From the NCBI GenBank assembly GCA_019423755.1, contig JAHZAU010000003.1, positions 62,001 through 126,000 of the forward strand: 64,000 nucleotides of DNA, written 5' to 3'. The position numbers were made by a program, and so were the translations under genes. Source of the DNA: Oscillospiraceae bacterium. GTDB lineage: Bacteria > Bacillota > Clostridia > Oscillospirales > Ruminococcaceae. Below are positions 32,142-40,381 of the stretch, one piece after another. The stretch's first letter is position 1; every line of letters starts with the position of its first letter. Below the pieces are notes generated by a model. The model saw nothing but the letters and a program-made list of their open reading frames with translations. It was not told the DNA's origin and did no database searches.

Positions 32142-32812
32142 TCCAGCACCTCCAGACGGTATCCCACATTGCGCTTGGCGCGGATCTGCACCGGGGCGCC
32201 CAACCCTTCCAGACGGCGGCGCAGGTAGGACAGGTAGACCCAAACGGTGCCGATCTCCGCCTCGGTATCGTAGCCCCAAACCCGCACCAGCAGCTGCTCG
32301 GAGGTCAGGTAGATGCCCTGGTTGAGCATCAGCTGTTCCATGAGGCGGAATTCCAGCTTGGGCAGCACCACAGCGTTTCCGTTGGCAGAAAGCTCAAAGC
32401 TGCGGCGGTCCAGGCTCACCGGCCCAAAGCGCAGGCAGTCGGGGGTATATTCCTCCCGGCGGCGGAGCATGGCCCGCACCCGGGCCAGCAGTTCCCCCAT
32501 CTCAAAGGGCTTGGGCAGATAGTCGTCCGCCCCCATGTCCAGCCCCAGGATGCGGTCCTCCACCTCCCCTTTGGCGGTCAGCAGCAGCACCGGCGTCCGG
32601 CAGCCTTCCCGGCGCAGCTGTTCCAATACCTCCAGGCCGCTGCGCTTGGGCATCATAATATCCAGGATGATCCCGTCGTACTGTCCGTTCCGGGCAAAGG
32701 ACAGCGCCTCCTCCCCGTCGGACACGGCATCCACCAGGTAGTGATGGTAGCTTAAAATATCCACCACCGCTTCCGACATGCTTTCTTCGTCTTCTGCAAA
32801 AAGCAGCCGCAC
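32138..32812 (-). CDS. OmpR-family response regulator
   Basis: A 224-residue regulator with a receiver domain (acidic pair in FAEDEESM, phospho-acceptor Asp in DGIILDIMMP, Lys in LLLTAKGE) and a C-terminal winged helix ending RAKRNVGYRLEVLE. I chose GTG 32812 because GGGGG lies 7 nt upstream and because the longer open frame would run through the terminator at 32838-32876. It partners the kinase downstream. Confidence 0.93.
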   Translation of the reverse strand: MRLLFAEDEESMSEAVVDILSYHHYLVDAVSDGEEALSFARNGQYDGIILDIMMPKRSGLEVLEQLRREGCRTPVLLLTAKGEVEDRILGLDMGADDYLPKPFEMGELLARVRAMLRRREEYTPDCLRFGPVSLDRRSFELSANGNAVVLPKLEFRLMEQLMLNQGIYLTSEQLLVRVWGYDTEAEIGTVWVYLSYLRRRLEGLGAPVQIRAKRNVGYRLEVLE

Positions 32813-32837
32813 GCTGCATCCCCCATTTCCTTCGGTT

Positions 32838-32876
32838 AAAAAATCAGCGGCAGACAGCGTTCCCACTGCCTGCCGC
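32838..32876 (-). terminator. Intrinsic terminator after the SPFH gene
   Basis: The minus strand shows GCGGCAGGCAG, a loop, CTGTCTGCCGC and GATTTTTTAA. It ends the NfeD-SPFH transcript directly ahead of the response regulator gene. Confidence 0.85.
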
Positions 32877-32897
32877 TTGCGATCGATCGTTTGGCGG

Positions 32898-33827
32898 TTA
32901 TTTGACTTCGGTCATCAGTTCCTTCACCGAGGTAGCCAGGCCGGCCAGGGACTGGATCTGGCTGGGGATGATGATCTTGGTGGCCTTGCCGTCCGCCGCC
33001 TTCTGGAAGGCTTCCAGGCTCTTGAGCGCCAGGACATGGTCGTTGGGAGCCGCTTCGTTGAGCATCCGCAGCGAGTCGGCTACGGCCTGCTGCACCTTGG
33101 TGATGGCCTCTGCCTCACCTTCTGCCTCCCGGATCTTCTGTTCCCGGACGGCTTCTGCGCGCAGGATGGCGGATTCCTTGTCGGCCTGTGCCTTGAGGAT
33201 GGCCGCTTCCTTTTCACCTTCGGCCAGCAGGATCTGGCTGCGTTTTTCACCTTCGGCGCGCAGGATGGATTCCCGGCGCTGGCGTTCTGCCTTCATCTGT
33301 TTTTCCATGGCGTCCTGGATCTCCGCCGGAGGCAGGATGTTTTTGAGCTCCACGCGGTTGACCTTGATGCCCCACTTGTCGGTGGCGCTGTCCAGGGTGG
33401 CGGTGATCTTGGTGTTGATCACGTCACGGGAGGTCAGGGTGTGGTCCAGCTCCAGCTCACCGATGATGTTTCGCAGGGTGGTAGCGGTCAGGTTCTCGAT
33501 AGCGGAGATGGGGCGCTCCACGCCGTAGGTGAACAGCTTGGAATCGGTGATCTGATAGAAGACCACGTTGTCGATCTGCATGGTGACGTTATCCTTGGTG
33601 ATCACCGGCTGGGGCTTGAAGTCCACCACCTGCTCCTTCAAGGAGACACGCTTGGCAATGCGGTCGATAAACGGGATCTTGAAATGGACGCCGGTGGACC
33701 AGGTCTCATGATAGGCGCCCAGGCGCTCCACCACAAACTCCATCGACTGCGGGACGATCTTGATGTTGGTGATCAGAAGCACCAATACAAGCACGATCAA
33801 CAACAAAACAATAATAATGGGTCCCAT
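32898..33827 (-). CDS. SPFH/stomatin-like membrane protein (QmcA family)
   Basis: A 309-residue stomatin/prohibitin-type protein. One N-terminal membrane helix (IIIVLLLIVLVLVLLI) is followed by the SPFH domain (VPQSMEFVVERLGAYHETW to DVINTKITATLD), then a long helix with repeated RAEGEK, LAEGEK and KAQADK units. These proteins form membrane-bound cages and organise membrane microdomains. ATG 33827 has AGGCGG. It lies 36 nt after an NfeD gene, the usual partner of SPFH proteins. Confidence 0.93.
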   Translation of the reverse strand: MGPIIIVLLLIVLVLVLLITNIKIVPQSMEFVVERLGAYHETWSTGVHFKIPFIDRIAKRVSLKEQVVDFKPQPVITKDNVTMQIDNVVFYQITDSKLFTYGVERPISAIENLTATTLRNIIGELELDHTLTSRDVINTKITATLDSATDKWGIKVNRVELKNILPPAEIQDAMEKQMKAERQRRESILRAEGEKRSQILLAEGEKEAAILKAQADKESAILRAEAVREQKIREAEGEAEAITKVQQAVADSLRMLNEAAPNDHVLALKSLEAFQKAADGKATKIIIPSQIQSLAGLATSVKELMTEVK

Positions 33828-33863
33828 ATTGCATCCGCCTTTCCTCATGCCGGTATTTCCGGC

Positions 33864-34337
33864 TTATTTGACACATTCGGCCGCTTTCACCGGCTCCACC
33901 ACCAAGGTCACCCCGGTGATGCTGCACACCCGGACAATCTCGCCGGGCTGCGCCGTTTCTTCGCGGCAATCTTCCTTCATCTGGGCACTCCAATCCTGGC
34001 CGTCCACGACGACGCGGCCCTTTTGCAGCGGGGTAATGGGCTGGAGCACCACCGCTTCCTGGTTTAAAAGCCGGTCCGCGTTGGTCGCGACCTTGGCGCC
34101 GTGGAGCATCTTGTGGACCACCGGCCGGGTAGCGGCGTAGGTGATAGCAGACAGCGCCACGAACACCCCAAACTGTACCAGGCCCGAAGCGCCGCAGACC
34201 GCTGCCACCAGGCCGCCGATGGCCCCGATGGCAAACCACACGGCAACCAGCTGATAGGTAGCCACCTCCACCACCGTGAAGACGATCACCGCCAACAGCC
34301 ACAGCAGCGGGTATAGTGGGATCATTCCGAAGAGCAT
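33864..34337 (-). CDS. NfeD-like membrane protein
   Basis: A 157-residue NfeD protein: N-terminal membrane helices (PLLWLLAVIVFTVVEVA, AIGAIGGLVAAVCGA, FVALSAITYAAT) followed by a small OB-fold domain (EAVVLQPITPLQKGRVVVDG to VCSITGVTLVVEP). NfeD proteins bind SPFH partners. ATG 34337 follows GGAGGGGG. It has a strong promoter and heads the two-gene operon. Confidence 0.9.
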   Translation of the reverse strand: MLFGMIPLYPLLWLLAVIVFTVVEVATYQLVAVWFAIGAIGGLVAAVCGASGLVQFGVFVALSAITYAATRPVVHKMLHGAKVATNADRLLNQEAVVLQPITPLQKGRVVVDGQDWSAQMKEDCREETAQPGEIVRVCSITGVTLVVEPVKAAECVK

Positions 34338-34400
34338 CTTCCCCCTCCTCCCTTGTATAAACAAAAACCAATGCGTGGGGTTTCCCCGTTTCTTGCATTT

Positions 34401-34429
34401 AATATAGCATATCTGTTTTGAATTGACAA
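34401..34429 (-). promoter_or_regulatory. Promoter of the NfeD-SPFH operon
   Basis: The minus strand has TTGTCA (34429-34424), 17 nt and TATATT (34406-34401), about 64 nt before the start. Confidence 0.75.
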
Positions 34430-34549
34430 GAGTAGAGAGAGGAGGCTGCCGGTGGATTGGGCAGGTTTTCGCCCGAAAAAACACAAGGGGGTCGTCCGCT
34501 GGCTGCCGCACATGCGCTTACGGGGCAGCAGCCGTTTTTTCGGTCCGAC

Positions 34550-34882
34550 TTAGCTTGCCCCGCCTACCACCCGGACAATCTCCAGGATCATCTTCTTCTG
34601 TTCCAGGTTCAGCTTGGAAAACTCCACCCGAAGCTCCGCTTCCAGGCGGTTGGTCTCCTCGTCGCCATCGCCCAGGTCATAAAGCAGCTCCACCACGTCG
34701 CAGGAAAAATACCCGGCGATGCGGCTGAGGGTGTCCAGGCTGATCTTGGTCACGCCGCGCTCCAGCTGGCTGATATATCCCACCGAAACATCCAGGTAAG
34801 CTGCCAAGCTGTCCTGGTTCTTTTTGTTTTTCTTCCGCAGTTCTTTTATCCGCTTTCCGATCTGCGTATAGTCTACCGACAT
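34550..34882 (-). CDS. XRE-family helix-turn-helix regulator
   Basis: A 110-residue DNA-binding protein. Residues about 6-62 form a Cro/CI-type domain (IGKRIKELRKKNKKNQDSLA, then LDVSVGYISQLERG as the recognition region). The C-terminal 45 residues are acidic and helical (GDGDEETNRLEAELRVE), perhaps for dimerisation. ATG 34882 has AAAGGA upstream. It is a single gene with a 220-nt leader. The target genes are unknown. Confidence 0.88.
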   Translation of the reverse strand: MSVDYTQIGKRIKELRKKNKKNQDSLAAYLDVSVGYISQLERGVTKISLDTLSRIAGYFSCDVVELLYDLGDGDEETNRLEAELRVEFSKLNLEQKKMILEIVRVVGGAS

Positions 34883-35104
34883 GTTATTCCATTCCTTTCT
34901 TTGATTCCGTAATGTCCTTCCCCAAACTCGGAATCCAGGAGGAGCTCGTGCCCGAGAAACTCCGCTTTTCTCTCCCCAAACTACAGCAAGCGCAGCCCGA
35001 CCCGCTTTGCTGGTCAGGTCCTCTTGTGGGAGAAGATCGGCGGGAGAAGGCCTTCCCCACACCGGACAAACCTTCTTTCCCGGTATCTCGCCGTCCTTTT
35101 CTTC
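34883..35104 (-). other. Long leader upstream of the XRE regulator
   Basis: About 220 nt separate the predicted promoter from the start codon. I see GC-rich inverted segments but no known riboswitch motif and no convincing small gene. Confidence 0.4.
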
Positions 35105-35133
35105 ATTTTACCATAATTTTGTCATAAAGTCAT
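35105..35133 (-). promoter_or_regulatory. Possible promoter of the XRE regulator
   Basis: ATGACT (35133-35128), 17 nt and TAAAAT (35110-35105) on the minus strand, right after the hydrogenase terminator. Confidence 0.45.
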
Positions 35134-35149
35134 GCAGAAAATTTTGGAT

Positions 35150-35183
35150 AAAAAAAGCGGCGCCGCAAAGAATGCGGCGCCGC
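35150..35183 (-). terminator. Intrinsic terminator of the hydrogenase operon
   Basis: The minus strand has a perfect GCGGCGCCGC stem on both sides of a 7-nt loop, followed by seven T. Confidence 0.93.
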
Positions 35184-35215
35184 AGATCGGAACATTTTTC
35201 TGCAAGGAATCGGAA

Positions 35216-36955
35216 TTACTTGTCGCTTCTGTCTACGTAATGGGTATGGAGCAACTCGTGAGCCAGATGGCTGTTGGGCTCCTGCAGGAACTCTTTGTAC
35301 AGGGTCTGGATATCCGGGTTCTTATGAGACTGACGCAGAGGCAGGTTCTTATCCACTTTATACAGACCATCCATACGATGCTCTTTGATCGCTGCAGTGG
35401 TGCGGAAGGGCTGGCCGCCGCCGCCAACGCAGCCGCCGGGGCAGCACATAACCTCGACGAAGTGGTAGTCGGCCTCACCGGCACGGATCTTATCCATAAT
35501 AACCTTGGCGTTCTTCAGACCATTGGTGATCGCCACCTTCACCGGGGTGCCGTTCAGGTCCAGAGTAGCCTCTTTGATGCCCTCGTGACCACGGCAAGCG
35601 GTGAAGTCCAGGCTAGCAGGCTCTTTGCCGGTAACAACCTCGTAGACGGTACGGATAGCCGCTTCCATAACGCCGCCGGAGGTACCGAAGATGGCGCCTG
35701 CACCGGAGCCCAGGCCCAGCGGAGAGTCGAACTCTTCCTCCGGCAGGACATTGAAGTCCAGACCGGCGATGCGGATCATCTTAGCCAGTTCGCGGGTGGT
35801 CAGAACCACGTCCACATCCTGGTAGCCGCTGGCGTTCATCTCGGGACGCTGGCACTCATACTTCTTGGCGATACAAGGCATGATGGATACCACGAACATC
35901 TTGTCTCTCGGGATCTCCATCTTGTCGGCATAGTAGGTCTTGGCGATAGCGCCGAACATCTGCTGCGGGGATTTGCAGCTGGAAACGTGAGGCAGCAGGT
36001 CGGGGTAAGTTTTCTCTACGTAGTTGATCCAGCCGGGGCTGCAGGAGGTGATCATCGGCAGGGTGCCGCCATTTTTCAGGCGGTCCAGCAGCTCGGTGCC
36101 TTCCTCCATGATGGTCAGGTCGGCGGAGAAGTCGGTGTCGAACACCTTGTCGAAGCCCAGACGGCGCAGAGCAGCTACCATCTTGCCGGTAGCGATGGAG
36201 CCGCGAGGCATACCGAACTCTTCACCAATAGCAACGCGGACAGCGGGAGCGGTCTGAACCACAACGTGCAGGTCTTTGTTGGCGATGGCATCCCAAACCT
36301 TGCGGGTGTCGTCCTTTTCGTGGAGGGCGCCCACCGGGCAGGCAGCGACGCACTGGCCGCAGTATACGCAGGGGGACTCATCCAGAGGATGATCGAAGGC
36401 GGTGGTGATGGAGAACTCGGTGGAACGGTGGGAGTAACCGATGGCATTGGTGCCCTGAACAGCCTGGCAGGCGTCAACGCAGCGGCCGCAGCGGACACAC
36501 TTGGTCATATCGCGGACCAGAGCCGGGTTGGTGTCTTCCACCGGCAGACGTTTATAAACCGATTCAAAGGGATTGGAGCGGATGTTGTATTCCTGAGCCA
36601 GGGCCTGCAGTTCGCACTTGCCGTTTTTGTCGCAGGTCAGGCAGTCCTGGGGATGGTTGGCCAGGATCAGCTGCAGAACAGTTTCTCTAGCCTTGCGGAC
36701 CTTGGGAGTGTTGGTGAACACATCGCCGCACTCGTCGACCAGGTTGTTGCAGGCGGTTTTCAGTCTTCTGCTCCAGGTATCCTCAACCAGGCAGACGCGG
36801 CAGAAAGCGCGGACGGTCAGGTCGGGGTGATGGCAGAGGGACGGGATCTTGATGCCAATCTTCTTGGCTGCTTCCATGATGGTGGTACCAGAGGGAACGG
36901 TTACCGGGATACCATCGATGTTGATGGTAACCATTTTATTCGGATCAATATGCAT
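35216..36955 (-). CDS. hndD: [FeFe] hydrogenase catalytic subunit, HndD/HydA type
   Basis: The catalytic subunit of an NAD-linked, probably electron-bifurcating, [FeFe] hydrogenase. In order: a 2Fe-2S domain (CHHPDLTVRAFCRVC), a His/Cys cluster (HPQDCLTCDKNGKC), two 4Fe-4S motifs (CVRCGRCVDAC and CVYCGQCVAACP) and the H-cluster domain with TSCSPGWINY, MPCIAKKYE and MCCPGGCVGGGGQP. The C-terminal small-subunit segment is fused (HELLHTHYVDRS). At 579 residues it matches the group. I chose ATG 36955, which overlaps the hndC stop and has GGTGA 5 nt upstream; ATG 36967 and 36934 remain possible. Confidence 0.95.
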   Translation of the reverse strand: MHIDPNKMVTINIDGIPVTVPSGTTIMEAAKKIGIKIPSLCHHPDLTVRAFCRVCLVEDTWSRRLKTACNNLVDECGDVFTNTPKVRKARETVLQLILANHPQDCLTCDKNGKCELQALAQEYNIRSNPFESVYKRLPVEDTNPALVRDMTKCVRCGRCVDACQAVQGTNAIGYSHRSTEFSITTAFDHPLDESPCVYCGQCVAACPVGALHEKDDTRKVWDAIANKDLHVVVQTAPAVRVAIGEEFGMPRGSIATGKMVAALRRLGFDKVFDTDFSADLTIMEEGTELLDRLKNGGTLPMITSCSPGWINYVEKTYPDLLPHVSSCKSPQQMFGAIAKTYYADKMEIPRDKMFVVSIMPCIAKKYECQRPEMNASGYQDVDVVLTTRELAKMIRIAGLDFNVLPEEEFDSPLGLGSGAGAIFGTSGGVMEAAIRTVYEVVTGKEPASLDFTACRGHEGIKEATLDLNGTPVKVAITNGLKNAKVIMDKIRAGEADYHFVEVMCCPGGCVGGGGQPFRTTAAIKEHRMDGLYKVDKNLPLRQSHKNPDIQTLYKEFLQEPNSHLAHELLHTHYVDRSDK

Positions 36956-38255
36956 ACTTGTCACCATACTTTCTACTATTTAAGCAAACCGGGCAGATCC
37001 CGTTGATGTGGGCTTCGAACTCTGCTCTTCTGTGTTTCAGGCAGGAATCCAGAGCGGTGCAGGCAGCCTGGCCCAGACCGCAGGAAGAAGCGGTGGACAT
37101 GGTGAAGGACAGGCGCTCCATGATCTCCAGATCCTTTTCGGTAGCCATACCGGTTGCAAACTTGTGCAGCAGCAGGTACATCTGACGGTTACCTTCGCGG
37201 CAGGGTACGCACTTACCGCAGCTTTCATGGATGAAGAACTCGGCGACCTTCTTCAGGTAGTCGATGAGGCAGATGGTCTCGTCCATGACCACGACGGCGC
37301 CGGAGCCGATGGACAGGCCCACGTTTTTCAGAGAAGGATGGTTGTATTCGGTGTCCAGCTGCTCGGGGAAGCCGATGGGGCCGGACTGGCCGCCCAGATG
37401 GTAGAACTTCAGCTCTTTGCCATCGGGGATGCCGCCGCCGAACTCGTTGTCGTAGATGATGTCGCGCAGGGTAACGCCGTGCAGCGGGATCTCGAAGGTG
37501 CCGCGGTTCTTGACGTTACCGGACAGACAGATCAGCTTGGTACCGCCGGTATTTTCGCAGCCCAGGGCAGCGAACTCTTTACCGCTCATCTTCAGGATGT
37601 TGGGGATGCTGGCAAAGGACTCGACGTTGTTTACCAGGGTGGGCTTGGAGTACAGACCCACCTCAGCCAGATGCGGGGGTTTTACGCGGGGACGGCCGGC
37701 TTTGGCTTCGATGGAGTTGAGCAGACCGGAGTTCTCGCCGCAGATGTAAGCGCCGGCGCCGGAAACGATATGTACGCGGAAGTTGAAGCCGGAGCCCAGG
37801 ATATCGTCACCCAGGTAGTTGGCTTTCACTGCGTTGTCCACAGCGGCCTGGAAGAGCTTCTGGATCTCGCGGTACTCGCCGCGGATGTAGATGTAACCGT
37901 CGTTGGAGCCGAAGACGAAACCGGCGATCATCATACCTTCGATGATGCTCAGCGGGTCTTTTTCCAGCAGGATACGGTCTTTAAAGGTACCGGGCTCACC
38001 TTCGTCGGCGTTGCAGACGATGTATTTGGGGCTACCTTCGATCTGATAGAGCTGTTTCCACTTCTTGCCTGCCGGGTAAGCGGCGCCGCCGCGGCCCAGG
38101 AGGTTCGCGTCGATGACTTCGTTGATGATATCCATGGGAGCCATGCCGAGGGCTCTCTTAAAACCTTCAAAACCGCCGTTGGCCACATACTCCGCCACAG
38201 AGTCGGGGCGGATCTTGCCGCAGCGGGCAGTTAATAACTGTACTTGTTTTGACAT
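36945..38255 (-). CDS. hndC: Hydrogenase NADH-binding flavoprotein subunit, HndC/NuoF type
   Basis: This subunit binds FMN, NAD(H) and a 4Fe-4S cluster. The NuoF core is complete: LLGRGGAAYPAGKKW, the nucleotide-binding GAGAYICGENSGLLN, and the cluster motif ESCGKCVPCREGN with a later Cys in SCGLGQAAC. At 436 residues it has neither the N-terminal thioredoxin-like domain nor the C-terminal two-cluster ferredoxin extension found in many HydB/HndC proteins; it ends shortly after ICPVC. The start codon is uncertain; I chose ATG 38255. Confidence 0.92.
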   Translation of the reverse strand: MSKQVQLLTARCGKIRPDSVAEYVANGGFEGFKRALGMAPMDIINEVIDANLLGRGGAAYPAGKKWKQLYQIEGSPKYIVCNADEGEPGTFKDRILLEKDPLSIIEGMMIAGFVFGSNDGYIYIRGEYREIQKLFQAAVDNAVKANYLGDDILGSGFNFRVHIVSGAGAYICGENSGLLNSIEAKAGRPRVKPPHLAEVGLYSKPTLVNNVESFASIPNILKMSGKEFAALGCENTGGTKLICLSGNVKNRGTFEIPLHGVTLRDIIYDNEFGGGIPDGKELKFYHLGGQSGPIGFPEQLDTEYNHPSLKNVGLSIGSGAVVVMDETICLIDYLKKVAEFFIHESCGKCVPCREGNRQMYLLLHKFATGMATEKDLEIMERLSFTMSTASSCGLGQAACTALDSCLKHRRAEFEAHINGICPVCLNSRKYGDKYAY

Positions 38256-38307
38256 AATCGATGACATCCTTTCGCTCAAACTGCTTATGGGCGCTGATGG
38301 GCGGCGT

Positions 38308-38790
38308 TTAGGCTTTCTCTCTCAGCTCCTGAAGGATCTTTCTGACCTTTTCCTCCGTCAGATTGCCGTAAACCTTGTCTCCGATCTTGATGACCGGGCC
38401 AATGTTGCAGGCGCCGACGCAGGGCATGTACTGAAGGGTGAACATCCCATCCGGGGTAGTTTCGCCAAAGTTGATGCCCAGCTCTTTGCGCAGGAATTTG
38501 GCAATGATGTAGGACTTGGAAACGTAGCAGGGGGCGTTGTTGCACACCTCGATGATGTAACGGCCGCGGGGTTTGGTTTCCAGCATGGCGTAGAACGTGA
38601 GGATGTCGTAAAGCTGCACCAGAGGCATATCCAGCTTTTCAGCTACGATCTTCGCGCAAGCCTCGTTGATGTAGTTCCGTTTGCATTCTTTCTGAATTTC
38701 CAGCAGAATGGAGAGCAGGTGTTCTTTATCGCCGCCCTCTTCTTCAATGATCTGGAGAACTCGTTCCCTGGACAGAGTTTCAGTAGGCAT
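38308..38790 (-). CDS. hndA: Hydrogenase 2Fe-2S subunit, HndA/NuoE type
   Basis: A 160-residue thioredoxin-like ferredoxin that passes electrons within the NAD-linked hydrogenase. The 2Fe-2S ligands are visible in EVCNNAPCYV and MPCVGACNIGP, the usual C-x4-C and C-x3-C spacing. The N-terminal half is the helical NuoE region (LSILLEIQKECKRNYIN). ATG 38790 follows GGGAGG. It is the first gene of the hndA-hndC-hndD operon; no hndB homologue is present. Confidence 0.94.
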   Translation of the reverse strand: MPTETLSRERVLQIIEEEGGDKEHLLSILLEIQKECKRNYINEACAKIVAEKLDMPLVQLYDILTFYAMLETKPRGRYIIEVCNNAPCYVSKSYIIAKFLRKELGINFGETTPDGMFTLQYMPCVGACNIGPVIKIGDKVYGNLTEEKVRKILQELREKA

Positions 38791-38922
38791 AGGTTTTCCT
38801 CCCTTGTCGGTGAAATGAAACAGGGGTTGGCAGATTTCCTTTGCGGGGGGAGGGAAATCCTCCCTGTTTCTGTGGCACAATTGACAAAAACATGACAAAA
38901 CGGTGACTCTCGGCACCGTATC

Positions 38923-38939
38923 TTGTCTATTAAGTACAA
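38923..38939. promoter_or_regulatory. Rex-like candidate operator at the hydrogenase promoter
   Basis: TTGTCTATTAAGTACAA (17 bp) has TTGT and ACAA ends around an AT-rich centre, close to the Rex redox-repressor pattern though one base short. It abuts the -10 element. Rex control of NADH-linked hydrogenases is known in Clostridia. Confidence 0.4.
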
Positions 38940-38967
38940 TTATATTGAGTCCCCTCCCCTTCGTCAA
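38939..38967 (-). promoter_or_regulatory. Promoter of the hydrogenase operon
   Basis: The minus strand shows TTGACG (38967-38962), a 17-nt spacer and a perfect TATAAT (38944-38939). The leader to hndA is about 145 nt and contains TTTTGTCA twice (about 38881-38902). Confidence 0.85.
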
Positions 38968-39233
38968 GTGTTACGCCTTTCACAAACTCGTCAAAACCCC
39001 CGATTTTGTACCTGAAAACAAACGAAATCCAGCAAATAAATTCCAAATGGAAAAAACCTGTATTTTTCTGGTTAAAAAGAACTAAATATACAAATCAAAT
39101 CCGTACAACATTCACGGTGTTTTTCACATGGTAAACAAATCCATTTTATGGATGTCGCGTTCGGATTTCTCTCGATCCGGCCCTATATTTTATCGGTATA
39201 AACCGGTCTTCTATGTTTTTTCCGACAAGGCGG
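38968..39233. other. AT-rich intergenic region with no gene seen
   Basis: This stretch separates the divergent hydrogenase operon and small membrane protein gene. Its composition is much more AT-rich than the coding sequence around it. I find no gene, terminator or known RNA motif in it. Confidence 0.5.
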
Positions 39234-39263
39234 TTGCCGCCCTTCCCCGCCCTGTGCTATACT
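39234..39263 (+). promoter_or_regulatory. Promoter of the small membrane protein gene
   Basis: TTGCCG (39234-39239), 18 nt, and TATACT (39258-39263), 31 nt before the GTG start. Confidence 0.55.
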
Positions 39264-39294
39264 GCTTAAAAAGCATTCCCAAGGGGGTATTTTT

Positions 39295-39528
39295 GTGAAA
39301 CGGTCTTCTTTCCTTTCTGCTCTCTGCTTCTGGCTGGCGGGGATCGTTGTGTTGTGCGGCACCGGCTGGGTGGCCTACAAATGGGGTTACCTGCAGGGGC
39401 TTATCGACTCCCACACGGCAGCCTTCAGCGCACCGGCTTCGGTGGCGCTGTTGGACGGAATCCTGCCGCTTTTGGCGGCGGTGGTGCTTGTGACCGCCGG
39501 AACCCTTCTGCGCCGCCGCGGGCGCTAG
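39295..39528 (+). CDS. Small two-helix membrane protein
   Basis: A 77-residue protein with two hydrophobic helices (LCFWLAGIVVLCGTGWVAY and LLDGILPLLAAVVLVTAG) and a basic C-terminal end (LLRRRGR). It begins with GTG after AAGGGGG. It lies 39 nt before the DUF1624 gene on the same strand. I do not recognise a family. Confidence 0.6.
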   Translation: MKRSSFLSALCFWLAGIVVLCGTGWVAYKWGYLQGLIDSHTAAFSAPASVALLDGILPLLAAVVLVTAGTLLRRRGR

Positions 39529-39567
39529 CCCCTTGCTAGATTAACGCTATTTTAGGAAGTGAACCTC

Positions 39568-40377
39568 ATGTCCTCGACCCTTTCCCCCCAGCCCACGGCG
39601 AAGCGCGCCGTCTTTTTCGACTTTGTGCGCGGTTTTTCCATCCTGAGCATGGTGGGCTACCACCTTTGCTACGACCTGACCGCCCTGTTCGGCATCTCCC
39701 TGCCGTGGTTCTATCAGCTGGCGGGCATGCTGTGGCAGCAGAGCATCTGCCTGCCTTTTATCTTTATCGCTGGGGCCTGCTGCTTCTTTTCCCGCAACAA
39801 CCTGCGGCGCGGAATCCGGCTTTTCCTGCTGGGAATGGGCTTTACCGTGGTGACCACCTTTGCCCTGCCGGGTGCGCCCATCCGCTTCGGGCTGCTGCAC
39901 TTTTTGGGGGTCTGCGTCCTGCTTTATGGCCTTTCGGCAAAGCCGATGGCCCGCTGGGCAGAAAAAATCCCCGCCGGGCTGGGCCTGGCAGGGTGTTGGG
40001 TTCTGTTCTATCTGTTTCGCTGGACGCCGCAAGGGGTGGTGGGCATCACACTGCCGCTGAACTCCTGGGATTTCCTCTCCATCTGGACGGTGTCTCTCCC
40101 CTCCTGGCTTTACGAGACGTCCTTCCTCTTCCCGCTGGGGTTCCCCGGGCCGGGCTTCACCTCCTCGGACTACTTCCCCCTGCTGCCCTACGGCTTTGTG
40201 TTCGCCGCCGGGCTGTTTTTGGGGAAGCTGGCAAAGCAGGGGCGCCTTCCCGCCTGGGTCTGGAGCGACCCGTGCCCGCCGCTCAGCTGGCTGGGGCGGC
40301 ACAGCATGGCAGTCTACCTGCTGCACCAGCCCATCCTTTTGGCCTTGGTTTGGTTGGGCGTGCGCCTTTTGGGATAA
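39568..40377 (+). CDS. DUF1624 (heparan-alpha-glucosaminide N-acetyltransferase-like) membrane protein
   Basis: A 269-residue polytopic membrane protein of the acyltransferase-like DUF1624 group. It opens with FFDFVRGFSILSMVGYHLCYD, the family signature with a membrane-embedded Arg and His, followed by six or seven hydrophobic helices and ends with WLGRHSMAVYLLHQPILLAL. The start at ATG 39568 is supported by an AGGA site. It converges on cbiC with only 4 nt between the stop codons. The substrate is unknown. Confidence 0.82.
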   Translation: MSSTLSPQPTAKRAVFFDFVRGFSILSMVGYHLCYDLTALFGISLPWFYQLAGMLWQQSICLPFIFIAGACCFFSRNNLRRGIRLFLLGMGFTVVTTFALPGAPIRFGLLHFLGVCVLLYGLSAKPMARWAEKIPAGLGLAGCWVLFYLFRWTPQGVVGITLPLNSWDFLSIWTVSLPSWLYETSFLFPLGFPGPGFTSSDYFPLLPYGFVFAAGLFLGKLAKQGRLPAWVWSDPCPPLSWLGRHSMAVYLLHQPILLALVWLGVRLLG

Positions 40378-40381
40378 GGGC

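Noticed and set aside
32813..32866. Longer N-terminus for the response regulator
   Set aside because: It would extend through the SPFH terminator and lacks a ribosome binding site; the receiver domain begins normally at GTG 32812.
34455..34549. GC-rich hairpin with T run on the plus strand after the XRE gene
   Set aside because: The T run is on the plus strand, where no gene ends, and the minus-strand side lacks a T tract next to the stem, so it was not called a terminator.
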